Source of the DNA: Planctomycetota bacterium | Lineage (GTDB): Bacteria; Planctomycetota; Phycisphaerae; Tepidisphaerales; Tepidisphaeraceae | Direction of reading: 5' to 3' | DNA length: 6,914 bases | Assembly (NCBI GenBank): GCA_029777755.1 | Contig: JAKORQ010000607.1 | Span: forward strand, 1 to 6,914 | Shown: piece by piece, positions 1 through 5,477 of the stretch | Layout of the letters: every line of letters starts with the position of its first letter | How positions within the stretch are numbered: position 1 is the first letter of the stretch | Notes under the pieces: model-generated | Told to the model about the DNA's origin: nothing | Databases searched by the model: none | What the model saw: only the letters and a program-made list of their open reading frames with translations | Position numbers and translations under genes: made by a program

Positions 1-1285
1 AGATGCTGGCATTGAGCAGCGGGATGGTCAGCAGCGTGCATATTCCCGGCAGGCCGGCCAGCAGCGTCGGGATCCACCTGCGCCCGCCGACGATCGCGGC
101 AGTCGCCGCCAGGGCAATCACCCCCAGCAGCGTGGAGCGGCGATGGATGGTGATCGCGCTCTCGGAGCTGATCTGCAGGAGATACTCCCCCGTCATGTCA
201 GTTACAGGCCAGAAGAGCAGACTGATCGCCCCGAGGGCAATGGCTCCTCGAAATACCTGCCATTTCCAGTTACTCCGCGGCAGGGCAGCCACCCCCGCCA
301 GCAGTACCGCCGCCACCGACGCCACGAAGATCCACTGGATGCTCTCGTATGACCGCAGCAGGAACGGCCAGACCACGATCGCAAGCCCAGTCCCCAACCC
401 CACGATCACCCGCACTACGCCTGCGATATTCCCCAGAAGCAACGGCCAGGCGATCAGCAGCGGCAGCGCAAAGAGGATCTGCCCTTTTGCCATGGCACAG
501 ATCCCGACAACGATCCCGGCCGGCAGCCACCAGTTCCGCAGGCCAAAATAAACCGCAAATATGAACGACGGCAGCAGCCACGCATCCCACTGCGGATAGA
601 CGTGGGCATTTACGATCACCGCAGGATTGAACCACAGCAGCAGTGCTGCCAGCAGGCCTGGGAAAAGCCCTACCGTCGAGGGCATATCCCTGGTCGAGGC
701 CTCATCCAGTCCCCAGCCGTCCCTAATGCCCCATCGCCACCAGCGCCTCGGGGCCGGAGTCCTGCAGGTGCGCATCCAGTGGTAGACCACGAGAAAAATG
801 CCTATGGATGCCGCCAGTTCACAAGCCAGGTTGATGCGCAGCATCGGCCAGGTGAATTCATACTCCCGCTGCCAGGTGAGCGGCTTGCCGGGCGGCGGCG
901 GGAAATTCTCCTCCGCCCACTTGGCCCAGCTTGTCGCTATGAACAGCCGTAACGGGGCGTAATCCAAGGCAAATCTCGCTGGCCCGGAGTAGTCGCCATC
1001 GGTGCCGTGCCGGGCAACCAGATCGTCGTAAACGTTCAGCACGCCGATCCGGTTGGCATGCCTTCCCCATTCGATGGCGTTGCTGACGCTGTTAAGGAAG
1101 CGGATCTGGTCGGTCTGGTCCCACGCCCAGCGTCGCAGTTGGATGCCGTAGTGAACCGAAACAAGGAAGACGCACAGTGCCAGTGCCCACGCCAGGACGG
1201 CACGCCAACGTGATGGACGCCGGGGCTTGCCCGCGGCGCTCGCGGGAACGGCCATCTCCGGGCCCTCAGAGGCATGTTCGTGCAT
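1..1285 (-). CDS. Multi-pass membrane protein, GT-C/GT87-like glycosyltransferase (C-terminus cut off by window edge)
   Basis: The frame is open from an ATG at 1285 to position 1 with no stop, giving at least 428 residues. A basic N-terminal tail is followed by a first membrane helix (about 28-46), a roughly 100-residue loop rich in acidic and aromatic residues (D56, D59, D108), then about nine more hydrophobic helices between residues 152 and 428. Residues 220-277 contain NPAVIVNA, then PQWDAWLLP, then AGIVVGICAMAKGQI. This pattern resembles the 'NP..I....GQWD......G....AKPQ' region of GT-C fold enzymes of the GT87/DUF2029 type, which transfer sugars from polyprenyl-phosphate donors on the outer face of the membrane. 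Substrate and acceptor cannot be read. The start is uncertain: the in-frame ATG at 1255 has GAGG and GGAG just upstream, while 1285 and a GTG at 1303 lack a clear Shine-Dalgarno. The gene follows the L,D-transpeptidase after 57 nt, which fits an envelope role. Confidence 0.72.
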   Translation of the reverse strand, partial: MHEHASEGPEMAVPASAAGKPRRPSRWRAVLAWALALCVFLVSVHYGIQLRRWAWDQTDQIRFLNSVSNAIEWGRHANRIGVLNVYDDLVARHGTDGDYSGPARFALDYAPLRLFIATSWAKWAEENFPPPPGKPLTWQREYEFTWPMLRINLACELAASIGIFLVVYHWMRTCRTPAPRRWWRWGIRDGWGLDEASTRDMPSTVGLFPGLLAALLLWFNPAVIVNAHVYPQWDAWLLPSFIFAVYFGLRNWWLPAGIVVGICAMAKGQILFALPLLIAWPLLLGNIAGVVRVIVGLGTGLAIVVWPFLLRSYESIQWIFVASVAAVLLAGVAALPRSNWKWQVFRGAIALGAISLLFWPVTDMTGEYLLQISSESAITIHRRSTLLGVIALAATAAIVGGRRWIPTLLAGLPGICTLLTIPLLNASI

Positions 1286-1287
1286 TG

Positions 1288-1328
1288 CTGGCGACGTCGT
1301 CACTTACACTATTACACAGCATCGCCAG
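1288..1328. repeat. 7-bp inverted repeat just upstream of the GT-C gene start
   Basis: CTGGCGA (1288-1294) and TCGCCAG (1322-1328) are perfect reverse complements separated by 27 nt. They occupy most of the 57-nt gap between the transpeptidase stop and the membrane-protein ATG at 1285. The minus-strand loop also carries GTGTAA twice, 2 nt apart. In RNA the stem would end 2 nt before the ATG, so it could mask that start or mark an operator. The stem is short and the loop long, so chance is quite possible. Confidence 0.3.
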
Positions 1329-1342
1329 AAACGTTAATGTGC

Positions 1343-2290
1343 CTACTCCACAAATGTTACGACAGTCCCCACCGACACCATCCTTGTGAGCCGCACCGCA
1401 TCCCAGTTGCTGAGCCGGAAACAACCATGCGAGCCACTCTTACCGATCATCTCCGGCTGCGGGGTACCGTGGATGCCATACCCGGGAATGTCCAGACCAA
1501 TCCATGCCAAGCCTACGGGGTTTCGCGGTCCCGGCGGGATGATGAGCCGCCGGTTAACGTTCTTAACCTCCGGCCAGCTCGCAGGATCAAACGTATAGTT
1601 CGGGCGAGTCACCACCACGATAACCTTCGCATGTCCCCTCGGCCGCTTCTCCGCCTTTGCGGCAATGGAACAGTGAAACATGGCAAGCGGGCGGCCCTGG
1701 GAATCTAGGGCAAAGATGAGCTTTCTCGTCAGGTCGATCCGCAATGAATCCGCCCGGCGGATCACAGGCTCCAGCACGGCCGGCACCCGGATCGGAGTAC
1801 CCACAGTCACACTCTCCAGGTCCAGGCCAGGATTGAGCGTCTGCAGCAACCCCCTGCTCGCATGGAATCGCTCGGCCAAGGCATCAAGCACGCTGTAATA
1901 TCCCATTTCCGCCTGGGCTGCCCGCTCATACCAATCGCTGGTGAATGGCGTGATCCCCTCCAGGTCGGAAGCCTCCACGATGTGCTCGCCGATGGCTATG
2001 TCGGGATCGACCTTAAGGGCGCTGATCGTCGCGGCATCGAGCGTGCCGGTGGGAGCAAGTCCTCGCGCCTTCTGGAACTCGCGCGTGGCCGTCTGCGTCT
2101 TTGCGCCGATCTTTCCATCGATGATGCCGGGGGAAAATCCTTCCCGCTCAAGCGCCAGTTGCCATGCCAGCCTTTCCTCAAGCGTCGATGCCCCATGTGC
2201 CGGGACGACCAACGCCAGCATTGCCCCCAGAAACAGAAGAACTCCCAGTACACCCCCCGCAGTACTACGTCCATGTAGTAGTTGCAGCAC
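1343..2290 (-). CDS. Exported L,D-transpeptidase (YkuD) with peptidoglycan-binding domain and LysM-like segment
   Basis: The 315-residue protein starts at a GTG. Residues 8-34 form a signal peptide (Arg-8, a hydrophobic core, likely cleavage after AHG at 31-33). Residues 36-94 match a PG_binding_1 domain (FSPGIIDGKIGAKTQTA, then REFQKARGL). Residues 131-171 look like a LysM domain (YYSVLDALAERF, then LNPGLDL and VGTPIRVPAV). Residues 182-315 are the YkuD catalytic domain: HGTPQPEMIG with His-274, followed by SHGCFRLSN with His-288 and nucleophile Cys-290. These are the residues needed to form 3-3 peptidoglycan crosslinks, or to attach proteins to peptidoglycan, outside the inner membrane. The usual SHGCIRL reads SHGCFRL, a mild change. 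The architecture is complete. The only in-frame ATG nearby, residue 24, would destroy the signal peptide, so GTG is favoured. No Shine-Dalgarno is visible, and a -10-like TACAAT lies just 7 nt upstream. Confidence 0.93.
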   Translation of the reverse strand: MLQLLHGRSTAGGVLGVLLFLGAMLALVVPAHGASTLEERLAWQLALEREGFSPGIIDGKIGAKTQTATREFQKARGLAPTGTLDAATISALKVDPDIAIGEHIVEASDLEGITPFTSDWYERAAQAEMGYYSVLDALAERFHASRGLLQTLNPGLDLESVTVGTPIRVPAVLEPVIRRADSLRIDLTRKLIFALDSQGRPLAMFHCSIAAKAEKRPRGHAKVIVVVTRPNYTFDPASWPEVKNVNRRLIIPPGPRNPVGLAWIGLDIPGYGIHGTPQPEMIGKSGSHGCFRLSNWDAVRLTRMVSVGTVVTFVE

Positions 2291-2297
2291 GGTCGGG

Positions 2298-2303
2298 ATT
2301 GTA
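2298..2303 (-). promoter_or_regulatory. Candidate -10 box (TACAAT) for the L,D-transpeptidase gene
   Basis: Read on the minus strand, TACAAT matches the sigma-70 -10 consensus at five of six positions and ends 7 nt before the GTG start at 2290. Transcription from it would begin at or within a base or two of the GTG, giving a leaderless mRNA. I see no good -35 box 16-18 nt upstream. The 71-nt gap to the flavoprotein gene also holds a weak 5-bp hairpin (CTGCC 2337-2341 with GGCAG 2348-2352). Confidence 0.3.
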
Positions 2304-2361
2304 ATGCCTGACGAAGTGGGAAGCGAGATTTCTCACCTGCCTGCTTGGGCAGATTGCATCA

Positions 2362-2949
2362 CTATGAAACTTCGGATGTCTCTGCGGCGGTCATCCTGGC
2401 GGCAAACTCGATGGCACGCTTGCGATCGACAACCGTCAGTTCCTCCACCCGGCGGAAGAATGGATAAAGCAGATGCCCGCGCGGGACCGCTTTCATGAAG
2501 TTGACCATCGCGTAGAAGGCCCTGATGACCAGTTCCGCGTTGCCCTCTTCCGGGCCGCCGCAGGTGAGGATCAGCCCCATCGGCTTGTTGGCCAGCCTTG
2601 TGGTGTACTCGGGGTTGATGTCGTAGTTCTCCACCAGCGCATACATGCGGTCCAGGAGCGCCTTGGTATGTGAAGGAAACCCCCAGCAGAACACCGGCGA
2701 TGCCAGCACCAAGGCATCTGCTTGGCCAATCCTCTCCAGGACGCTGTTGGCGTCGTCCCTGTGCATGGCGCATCGCCCGCTGCTTTTCCTGCATGACAGG
2801 CACTCGACACACGGGCCGATCTGGTGATCGATGATAGTTATTCGCTCGACGGTGTGGCCGGCGTCACGGAACGCCTCTTCCGCCCAGCCCAGGACATGGG
2901 CGGTGTTACCATCGCGGCGCGGACTGCCAAGTAGCGTGACAATGTGCAT
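2362..2949 (-). CDS. NAD(P)H-dependent FMN reductase / iron-sulfur flavoprotein-like protein
   Basis: The 195-residue protein has a flavodoxin-like fold. It opens with the phosphate-binding loop LLGSPRRDGNT (6-16), where FMN phosphate binds in the NADPH-dependent FMN reductase family, followed by a second flavin-contact segment ASPVFCWGFPSHTKALLDR (83-101). Between them is a compact cysteine cluster, CX2CX2CX6C (Cys-47, 50, 53, 60). In archaeal iron-sulfur flavoproteins such a cluster binds a 4Fe-4S centre, and the 195-residue length is close to those proteins. Related flavodoxin-family reductases carry similar cysteines without proven clusters, so Fe-S binding is inference. It is probably a cytoplasmic electron-transfer or reductase protein with unknown partner. 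ATG 2949 is chosen because GAGGAG lies 11 nt upstream and the family sequence begins there. The gene lies 90 nt after fabI; a poor promoter-like pair (TTGCCA 3003-2998, GATAGT 2982-2977, 15-nt spacer) is in that gap. Confidence 0.85.
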   Translation of the reverse strand: MHIVTLLGSPRRDGNTAHVLGWAEEAFRDAGHTVERITIIDHQIGPCVECLSCRKSSGRCAMHRDDANSVLERIGQADALVLASPVFCWGFPSHTKALLDRMYALVENYDINPEYTTRLANKPMGLILTCGGPEEGNAELVIRAFYAMVNFMKAVPRGHLLYPFFRRVEELTVVDRKRAIEFAARMTAAETSEVS

Positions 2950-3039
2950 TCTCGCATCAACTCCTCACACACGCACACTATCCCTGCAGTCCGCGCCTGG
3001 CAACTTCGCATTTCTGGTACTGCCGCCGAACCAGGGCCG

Positions 3040-3819
3040 CTACAGCCCGACAACGTTGAAGCCGCTGTCGACGTAGAGCGTCTCGCCGGTCTGGCCACTG
3101 GAAAGGTCGGAGAGCAGATAGACGGCCGTCTTGCCGACTTCCTCGGCGTCGATGTTGCGACGCAGAGGGCTCTTCTTCTCGACATGCTCGAAGACGGAAT
3201 CGATCCCGCCAACTGCCATCGCCGACAGAGTCCTGATCGGGCCGGCCGAGATGGCATTGACGCGAATGTTCTTTTCACCCAGTTCAAACGCCAGGTAGCG
3301 GGTGGCGCACTCCAGCGCCGCCTTCGCCACGCCCATGACGTTGTAACCGGGGATCACCTTCTCCGCGCCCAGGTAGCTCATGCAGATCATCGAGCCGCCG
3401 TTGGGCATCATGGGAGCAAAAGTCCTGGCAAGCGCGATGAGGCTGTAGGCGCTGATGTCAAGAGCTTGCTTGAAGACGTCCCTGGGGGTCTCGGTGAACC
3501 TGCCGATCTGAAGGTAGTCCTTGTTGGCAAATGCCAGCGAGTGAACGACGAAGTCGATCGTGCCGTACGTCTTACTGACGTTCTCGGCGAAAGCGGCGAT
3601 GCTCTCGTCGCTGCTTACGTCGCAGGGAAACAGGGGCGCCTGTCCAAATCCGCCCTCTTCCATCGCCTTGCGCACCCGCCGCTCCATCTTCTCCAGCGGC
3701 AGGAATCCGAATGCACATTGAGCGCCCTGCTTGATTGCCTGATTGGCAATGTGCCACGCGATACTTCGGTCATTGGCGATGTTCAACACAACACCGCGTT
3801 TGCCATCCAACAAACCCAT
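3040..3819 (-). CDS. fabI: Enoyl-[acyl-carrier-protein] reductase, FabI type
   Basis: This 259-residue cytoplasmic short-chain-dehydrogenase-like enzyme reduces trans-2-enoyl-ACP to acyl-ACP, the last step of each fatty-acid elongation cycle. It aligns along its length with E. coli FabI (262 residues). The catalytic pattern is intact: Tyr-149 (SYLGAEK), Tyr-159 and Lys-166 (YNVMGVAKA) correspond to E. coli Tyr-146, Tyr-156 and Lys-163. RVNAISAGPIRTL (186-198) and the C-terminal VDSGF are also typical. CDV (66-68) and HSLAFA (93-98) line the cofactor and inhibitor site; Ala-96 is where E. coli has Gly-93. An oddity is Asn-13 in LNIANDRSIAW, where E. coli FabI has Gly-13. Start 3819 is supported by AAGGAG 10 nt upstream and by the family N-terminus MGLL-GK. 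The gene lies 96 nt downstream of the ThiF/MoeB-like gene and may be co-transcribed with it or driven from the gap. Confidence 0.96.
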   Translation of the reverse strand: MGLLDGKRGVVLNIANDRSIAWHIANQAIKQGAQCAFGFLPLEKMERRVRKAMEEGGFGQAPLFPCDVSSDESIAAFAENVSKTYGTIDFVVHSLAFANKDYLQIGRFTETPRDVFKQALDISAYSLIALARTFAPMMPNGGSMICMSYLGAEKVIPGYNVMGVAKAALECATRYLAFELGEKNIRVNAISAGPIRTLSAMAVGGIDSVFEHVEKKSPLRRNIDAEEVGKTAVYLLSDLSSGQTGETLYVDSGFNVVGL

Positions 3820-3843
3820 ATTCCCGGATCTCCTTATCTTTGG

Positions 3844-3864
3844 GGGGCAGGTAATCTATGCCCC
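3844..3864 (-). repeat. Small hairpin in the leader of fabI
   Basis: GGGGCA (3844-3849) pairs perfectly with TGCCCC (3859-3864) across a 9-nt loop, between the ThiF-like stop and the fabI Shine-Dalgarno. CCCC of the same arm can instead pair with GGGG at 3867-3870. There is no U-run after it on the minus strand, so I do not call it an intrinsic terminator. It could be a leader structure or chance. Confidence 0.28.
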
Positions 3865-3880
3865 GAGGGGATGCTGGACA

Positions 3881-3886
3881 AGTATA
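3881..3886 (-). promoter_or_regulatory. Candidate -10 box (TATACT) for fabI
   Basis: TATACT on the minus strand matches the -10 consensus at five of six positions and would give a leader of about 55 nt before the fabI ATG, including the small hairpin and the AAGGAG ribosome binding site. No good -35 hexamer sits at 16-18 nt (GGCATT at 17 nt is poor). It may let fabI be transcribed independently of the gene upstream. Confidence 0.3.
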
Positions 3887-3915
3887 GGCCACCACTATGC
3901 CACAATGCCGATCCA

Positions 3916-4965
3916 CTAACCGCCGATATAGCGGGCAACCAGCGATCGGGCCGCCGCCACGTCCGCCGTGCCGTTAACGATCACCCGCCCGTCGGGAAAG
4001 ATACTCAGCGTAGTTTCAGAACCCGTCGGGCGAAAACGTGCAAACTGCGGATGAGCGGTCACCTCGCCCAGCGCCTCAAGACGCCCGGCCAGGGACACCA
4101 GGTCAAGATCGCCTTCGGTGACCGGCCGAACCTGCACCGCGTTCCTGCCGCACAGTGCCGCCGCATCCAGCCGTGGCGGACGATTGAGAAACTCATACTG
4201 CCCCTTCCGGCAGCACAGGCACTGCGGATCCTGCGACTGGTGCGTCGAGATGCTGCGGAATGACATTGTCCAGACATTCAGGGCCAGCATGGTGCCGACC
4301 GCCTCAGGACCGTCAAGGATAAGCCGAATCGCCTGCGCCGCCTGCAACGCCCCCACCACGGCCGGTGCTGCCCCAAGGACGCCTGCGGTGTCACAGGTCT
4401 GGAGCGTACCCGGTGCCGGCGGGTCGGGAAAGATGCACCGCAGACAGGCTGTCTTCCCCGGCACTATCGACATCACTCGGCCCTCCATGCCGATGCAGGC
4501 GCCGTACACCCACGGGATGCCATCCCTGCAGGACAGGTCGTTGATCAGATAGCGGATCTGCACGTTATCGGTACCATCGAGGATCACATCCGGCATGTAA
4601 TCGCGCAGGGCAATATCCGCAATATTCTGCGAATGCACATCTGCCACGATAGGCTCGATCTGCACGTCGGGGTTGGCTTGCCGCAGTGCCTCGGCCGCGG
4701 CCAGCGCCTTGGGGCTCTGCTCACGGGCATCCTGGTCGGTGAACAGCACCTGGCGGTGCAAATTTGTAATATCCACAAGGTCGCGATCCACCAGGCGCAA
4801 TTTGCCGATACCGCTGCGGACAAGCTGCTGCGCGATGCTGCAGCCAAGGGCGCCGCAGCCTATCATCAGGACACTGGAGCTTCGCAGCCGTGCCTGCCCG
4901 GCCGGCCCGATCTCCGGAAGCAGTGCCTGGCGATGATATCTATCGACTTGTTCTGATCCATTCAT
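3916..4965 (-). CDS. ThiF/MoeB-type E1-like adenylyltransferase (sulfur-carrier activating enzyme)
   Basis: Enzymes of this family adenylate the C-terminal Gly-Gly of a ubiquitin-like sulfur carrier (ThiS or MoaD) for thiamine or molybdopterin synthesis. The 349-residue protein opens with RYHRQ (9-13), then the nucleotide loop GCGALG (36-41), DRDLVDITNLHRQ (60-72) with the ATP-contacting Arg-71, Lys-86, and DGTDN (130-134) with Asp-130. Two zinc pairs follow, Cys-174/Cys-177 and Cys-249/Cys-252. Cys-191 in QTCDTAGVLG sits where ThiF has its carrier-linking cysteine. Residues from about 266 form a C-terminal extension (LCGRNAVQVRP near the start, FPDGRVIVNGT near the end) instead of a rhodanese domain. 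ATG 4965 is chosen over an upstream start at 5373, which would run antisense through the YlbF gene and add non-homologous sequence. No ThiS, MoaD or ThiG gene is in view, so ThiF and MoeB cannot be separated. Confidence 0.9.
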   Translation of the reverse strand: MNGSEQVDRYHRQALLPEIGPAGQARLRSSSVLMIGCGALGCSIAQQLVRSGIGKLRLVDRDLVDITNLHRQVLFTDQDAREQSPKALAAAEALRQANPDVQIEPIVADVHSQNIADIALRDYMPDVILDGTDNVQIRYLINDLSCRDGIPWVYGACIGMEGRVMSIVPGKTACLRCIFPDPPAPGTLQTCDTAGVLGAAPAVVGALQAAQAIRLILDGPEAVGTMLALNVWTMSFRSISTHQSQDPQCLCCRKGQYEFLNRPPRLDAAALCGRNAVQVRPVTEGDLDLVSLAGRLEALGEVTAHPQFARFRPTGSETTLSIFPDGRVIVNGTADVAAARSLVARYIGG

Positions 4966-4974
4966 TGGCTTAAT

Positions 4975-4985
4975 CCGCAATGCGG
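4975..4985. repeat. Perfect short palindrome in the divergent spacer (possible operator)
   Basis: CCGCA and TGCGG flank a single central A. The element lies between the putative -35 and -10 boxes of the YlbF gene and at the expected transcription start of the ThiF-like gene, a place where a bound regulator would affect both. Five-base arms are short, so this is suggestive only. Confidence 0.3.
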
Positions 4986-4986
4986 C

Positions 4987-4992
4987 ATTATA
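4987..4992 (-). promoter_or_regulatory. Candidate -10 box (TATAAT) for the ThiF/MoeB-like gene
   Basis: The minus strand reads a perfect TATAAT, 21 nt before the ATG at 4965, giving an expected leader of roughly 15 nt. The -35 region is weak (TTCTCC with a 16-nt spacer, three of six). It overlaps the plus-strand TATATT by four bases, so the two polymerases would compete for the same DNA. Confidence 0.42.
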
Positions 4993-5006
4993 TTGACCGG
5001 CCCGAC

Positions 5007-5012
5007 AAGGAG
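5007..5012 (+). promoter_or_regulatory. Ribosome binding site of the YlbF-family gene
   Basis: AAGGAG lies 7 nt before ATG 5020. It decides the start in favour of 5020 over the in-frame ATG at 5014, which is too close, and the TTG at 4993, which lies upstream of it. Confidence 0.7.
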
Positions 5013-5019
5013 AATGCGA

Positions 5020-5424
5020 ATGGCAGTTGATACCCAGCAGATCATTGATGCGGCCGAGAAGCTCGGCCAGATGCTTAGCGAGCACCCCGCAGTGGTGCGC
5101 TATCAGCAGGCCCAGAAGGCCGTGGCCGAGGATGCCGAGGCCAATCGGCTGCTGCAGGAGTTCGACCGCACGCTGGAGCAGCTCGCCAGGCAGGAGCATG
5201 CCGGCATGCAGGTAACCGACGCCCAGCGCCAGCAGCTTGAGGCGTTGCAGAGCCGGATCGTCTCGCACATCAAGGTCAAGAACCTCAACCTGGCACAGGT
5301 GGAGTTCATTGACCTGCTTCGCCGGGTCAACCAGACGATCCAGAAGCCGCTGGCTCCCGCGCAACAGCAGCAAGGCGGCCAGCAGTCCCCGCCCGCCGCG
5401 GGACCGCGCCTGGCGACCTACTAA
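5020..5424 (+). CDS. YlbF-family (Com_YlbF, DUF964) small helical protein
   Basis: This acidic, nearly all-helical protein of 134 residues has the YlbF/YmcA family pattern: an N-terminal helix (IIDAAEKLGQML, 9-20), an 'EHPAVVRYQQAQKAV' segment (21-35), DAEANRLLQEFDR (38-50) and a long heptad-like helix through about 108. Residues 112-134 form a low-complexity Gln/Pro/Ala tail without family similarity. In Bacillus, YlbF, YmcA and YaaT form a complex that directs RNase Y-dependent mRNA processing and affects competence and biofilm formation. Homologues in other phyla are mostly uncharacterised, so no specific role is assigned. It has no signal peptide or membrane segment. It is the only plus-strand gene here, divergent from the ThiF-like gene and convergent with the kinase. 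It ends with a TAA, and the terminator hairpin starts 26 nt later. Confidence 0.82.
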   Translation: MAVDTQQIIDAAEKLGQMLSEHPAVVRYQQAQKAVAEDAEANRLLQEFDRTLEQLARQEHAGMQVTDAQRQQLEALQSRIVSHIKVKNLNLAQVEFIDLLRRVNQTIQKPLAPAQQQQGGQQSPPAAGPRLATY

Positions 5425-5450
5425 CTCTTGACCGGTTCAACCAGACATGG

Positions 5451-5476
5451 CTGCCCCAGTGACACAACTGGGGCAG
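5451..5476. terminator. Perfect 10-bp hairpin between convergent genes, probable bidirectional terminator
   Basis: CTGCCCCAGT (5451-5460) pairs perfectly with ACTGGGGCAG (5467-5476) around a 6-nt loop, GACACA. It fills the space between the YlbF stop (5424) and the kinase stop (5478-5480). On the plus strand it is followed by TCTATTT, a weak U-rich tail; the minus-strand side has none. Position and stem strength support termination of at least the plus-strand transcript. Confidence 0.7.
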
Positions 5477-5477
5477 T

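Larger units (their letters stand above)
4965..4994 (+). promoter_or_regulatory. Candidate sigma-70 promoter for the YlbF-family gene
   Basis: TTGGCT (4965-4970, four of six to TTGACA) and TATATT (4989-4994, five of six to TATAAT) are 18 nt apart. Transcription would begin near 5001, just before the AAGGAG ribosome binding site at 5007-5012. The -35 box starts on the first base of the ThiF-like ATG on the other strand. Confidence 0.4.

Noticed and set aside
3..551. A 182-codon plus-strand frame at the left edge
   Set aside because: It is the antisense of the membrane-protein gene, lacks hydrophobic or domain structure, and is rich in Ser, Arg, Pro and Thr as expected of a shadow frame.
1..1285. 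Possible frameshifted or broken membrane protein, since only short minus-strand frames with stops are evident here
   Set aside because: One minus-strand frame stays open for 428 codons without a stop and keeps regular membrane helices throughout. It simply has no stop inside the window.
2321..2352. Possible terminator after the flavoprotein gene
   Set aside because: The CTGCC/GGCAG stem has only 5 bp and no U-run on the minus strand, too weak to call.
2944..4263. A 439-codon open frame on the plus strand, antisense to fabI and the ThiF-like gene
   Set aside because: The opposite strand has unambiguous FabI and ThiF/MoeB catalytic motifs across the same stretch. The plus-strand translation shows no domain, and long antisense frames are common in GC-rich DNA.
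4966..5373. A 485-residue version of the ThiF-like protein with about 136 extra N-terminal residues
   Set aside because: The extra part is the antisense of the YlbF-family gene, which has a strong ribosome binding site and family pattern. The family N-terminus RYHRQ begins shortly after ATG 4965.
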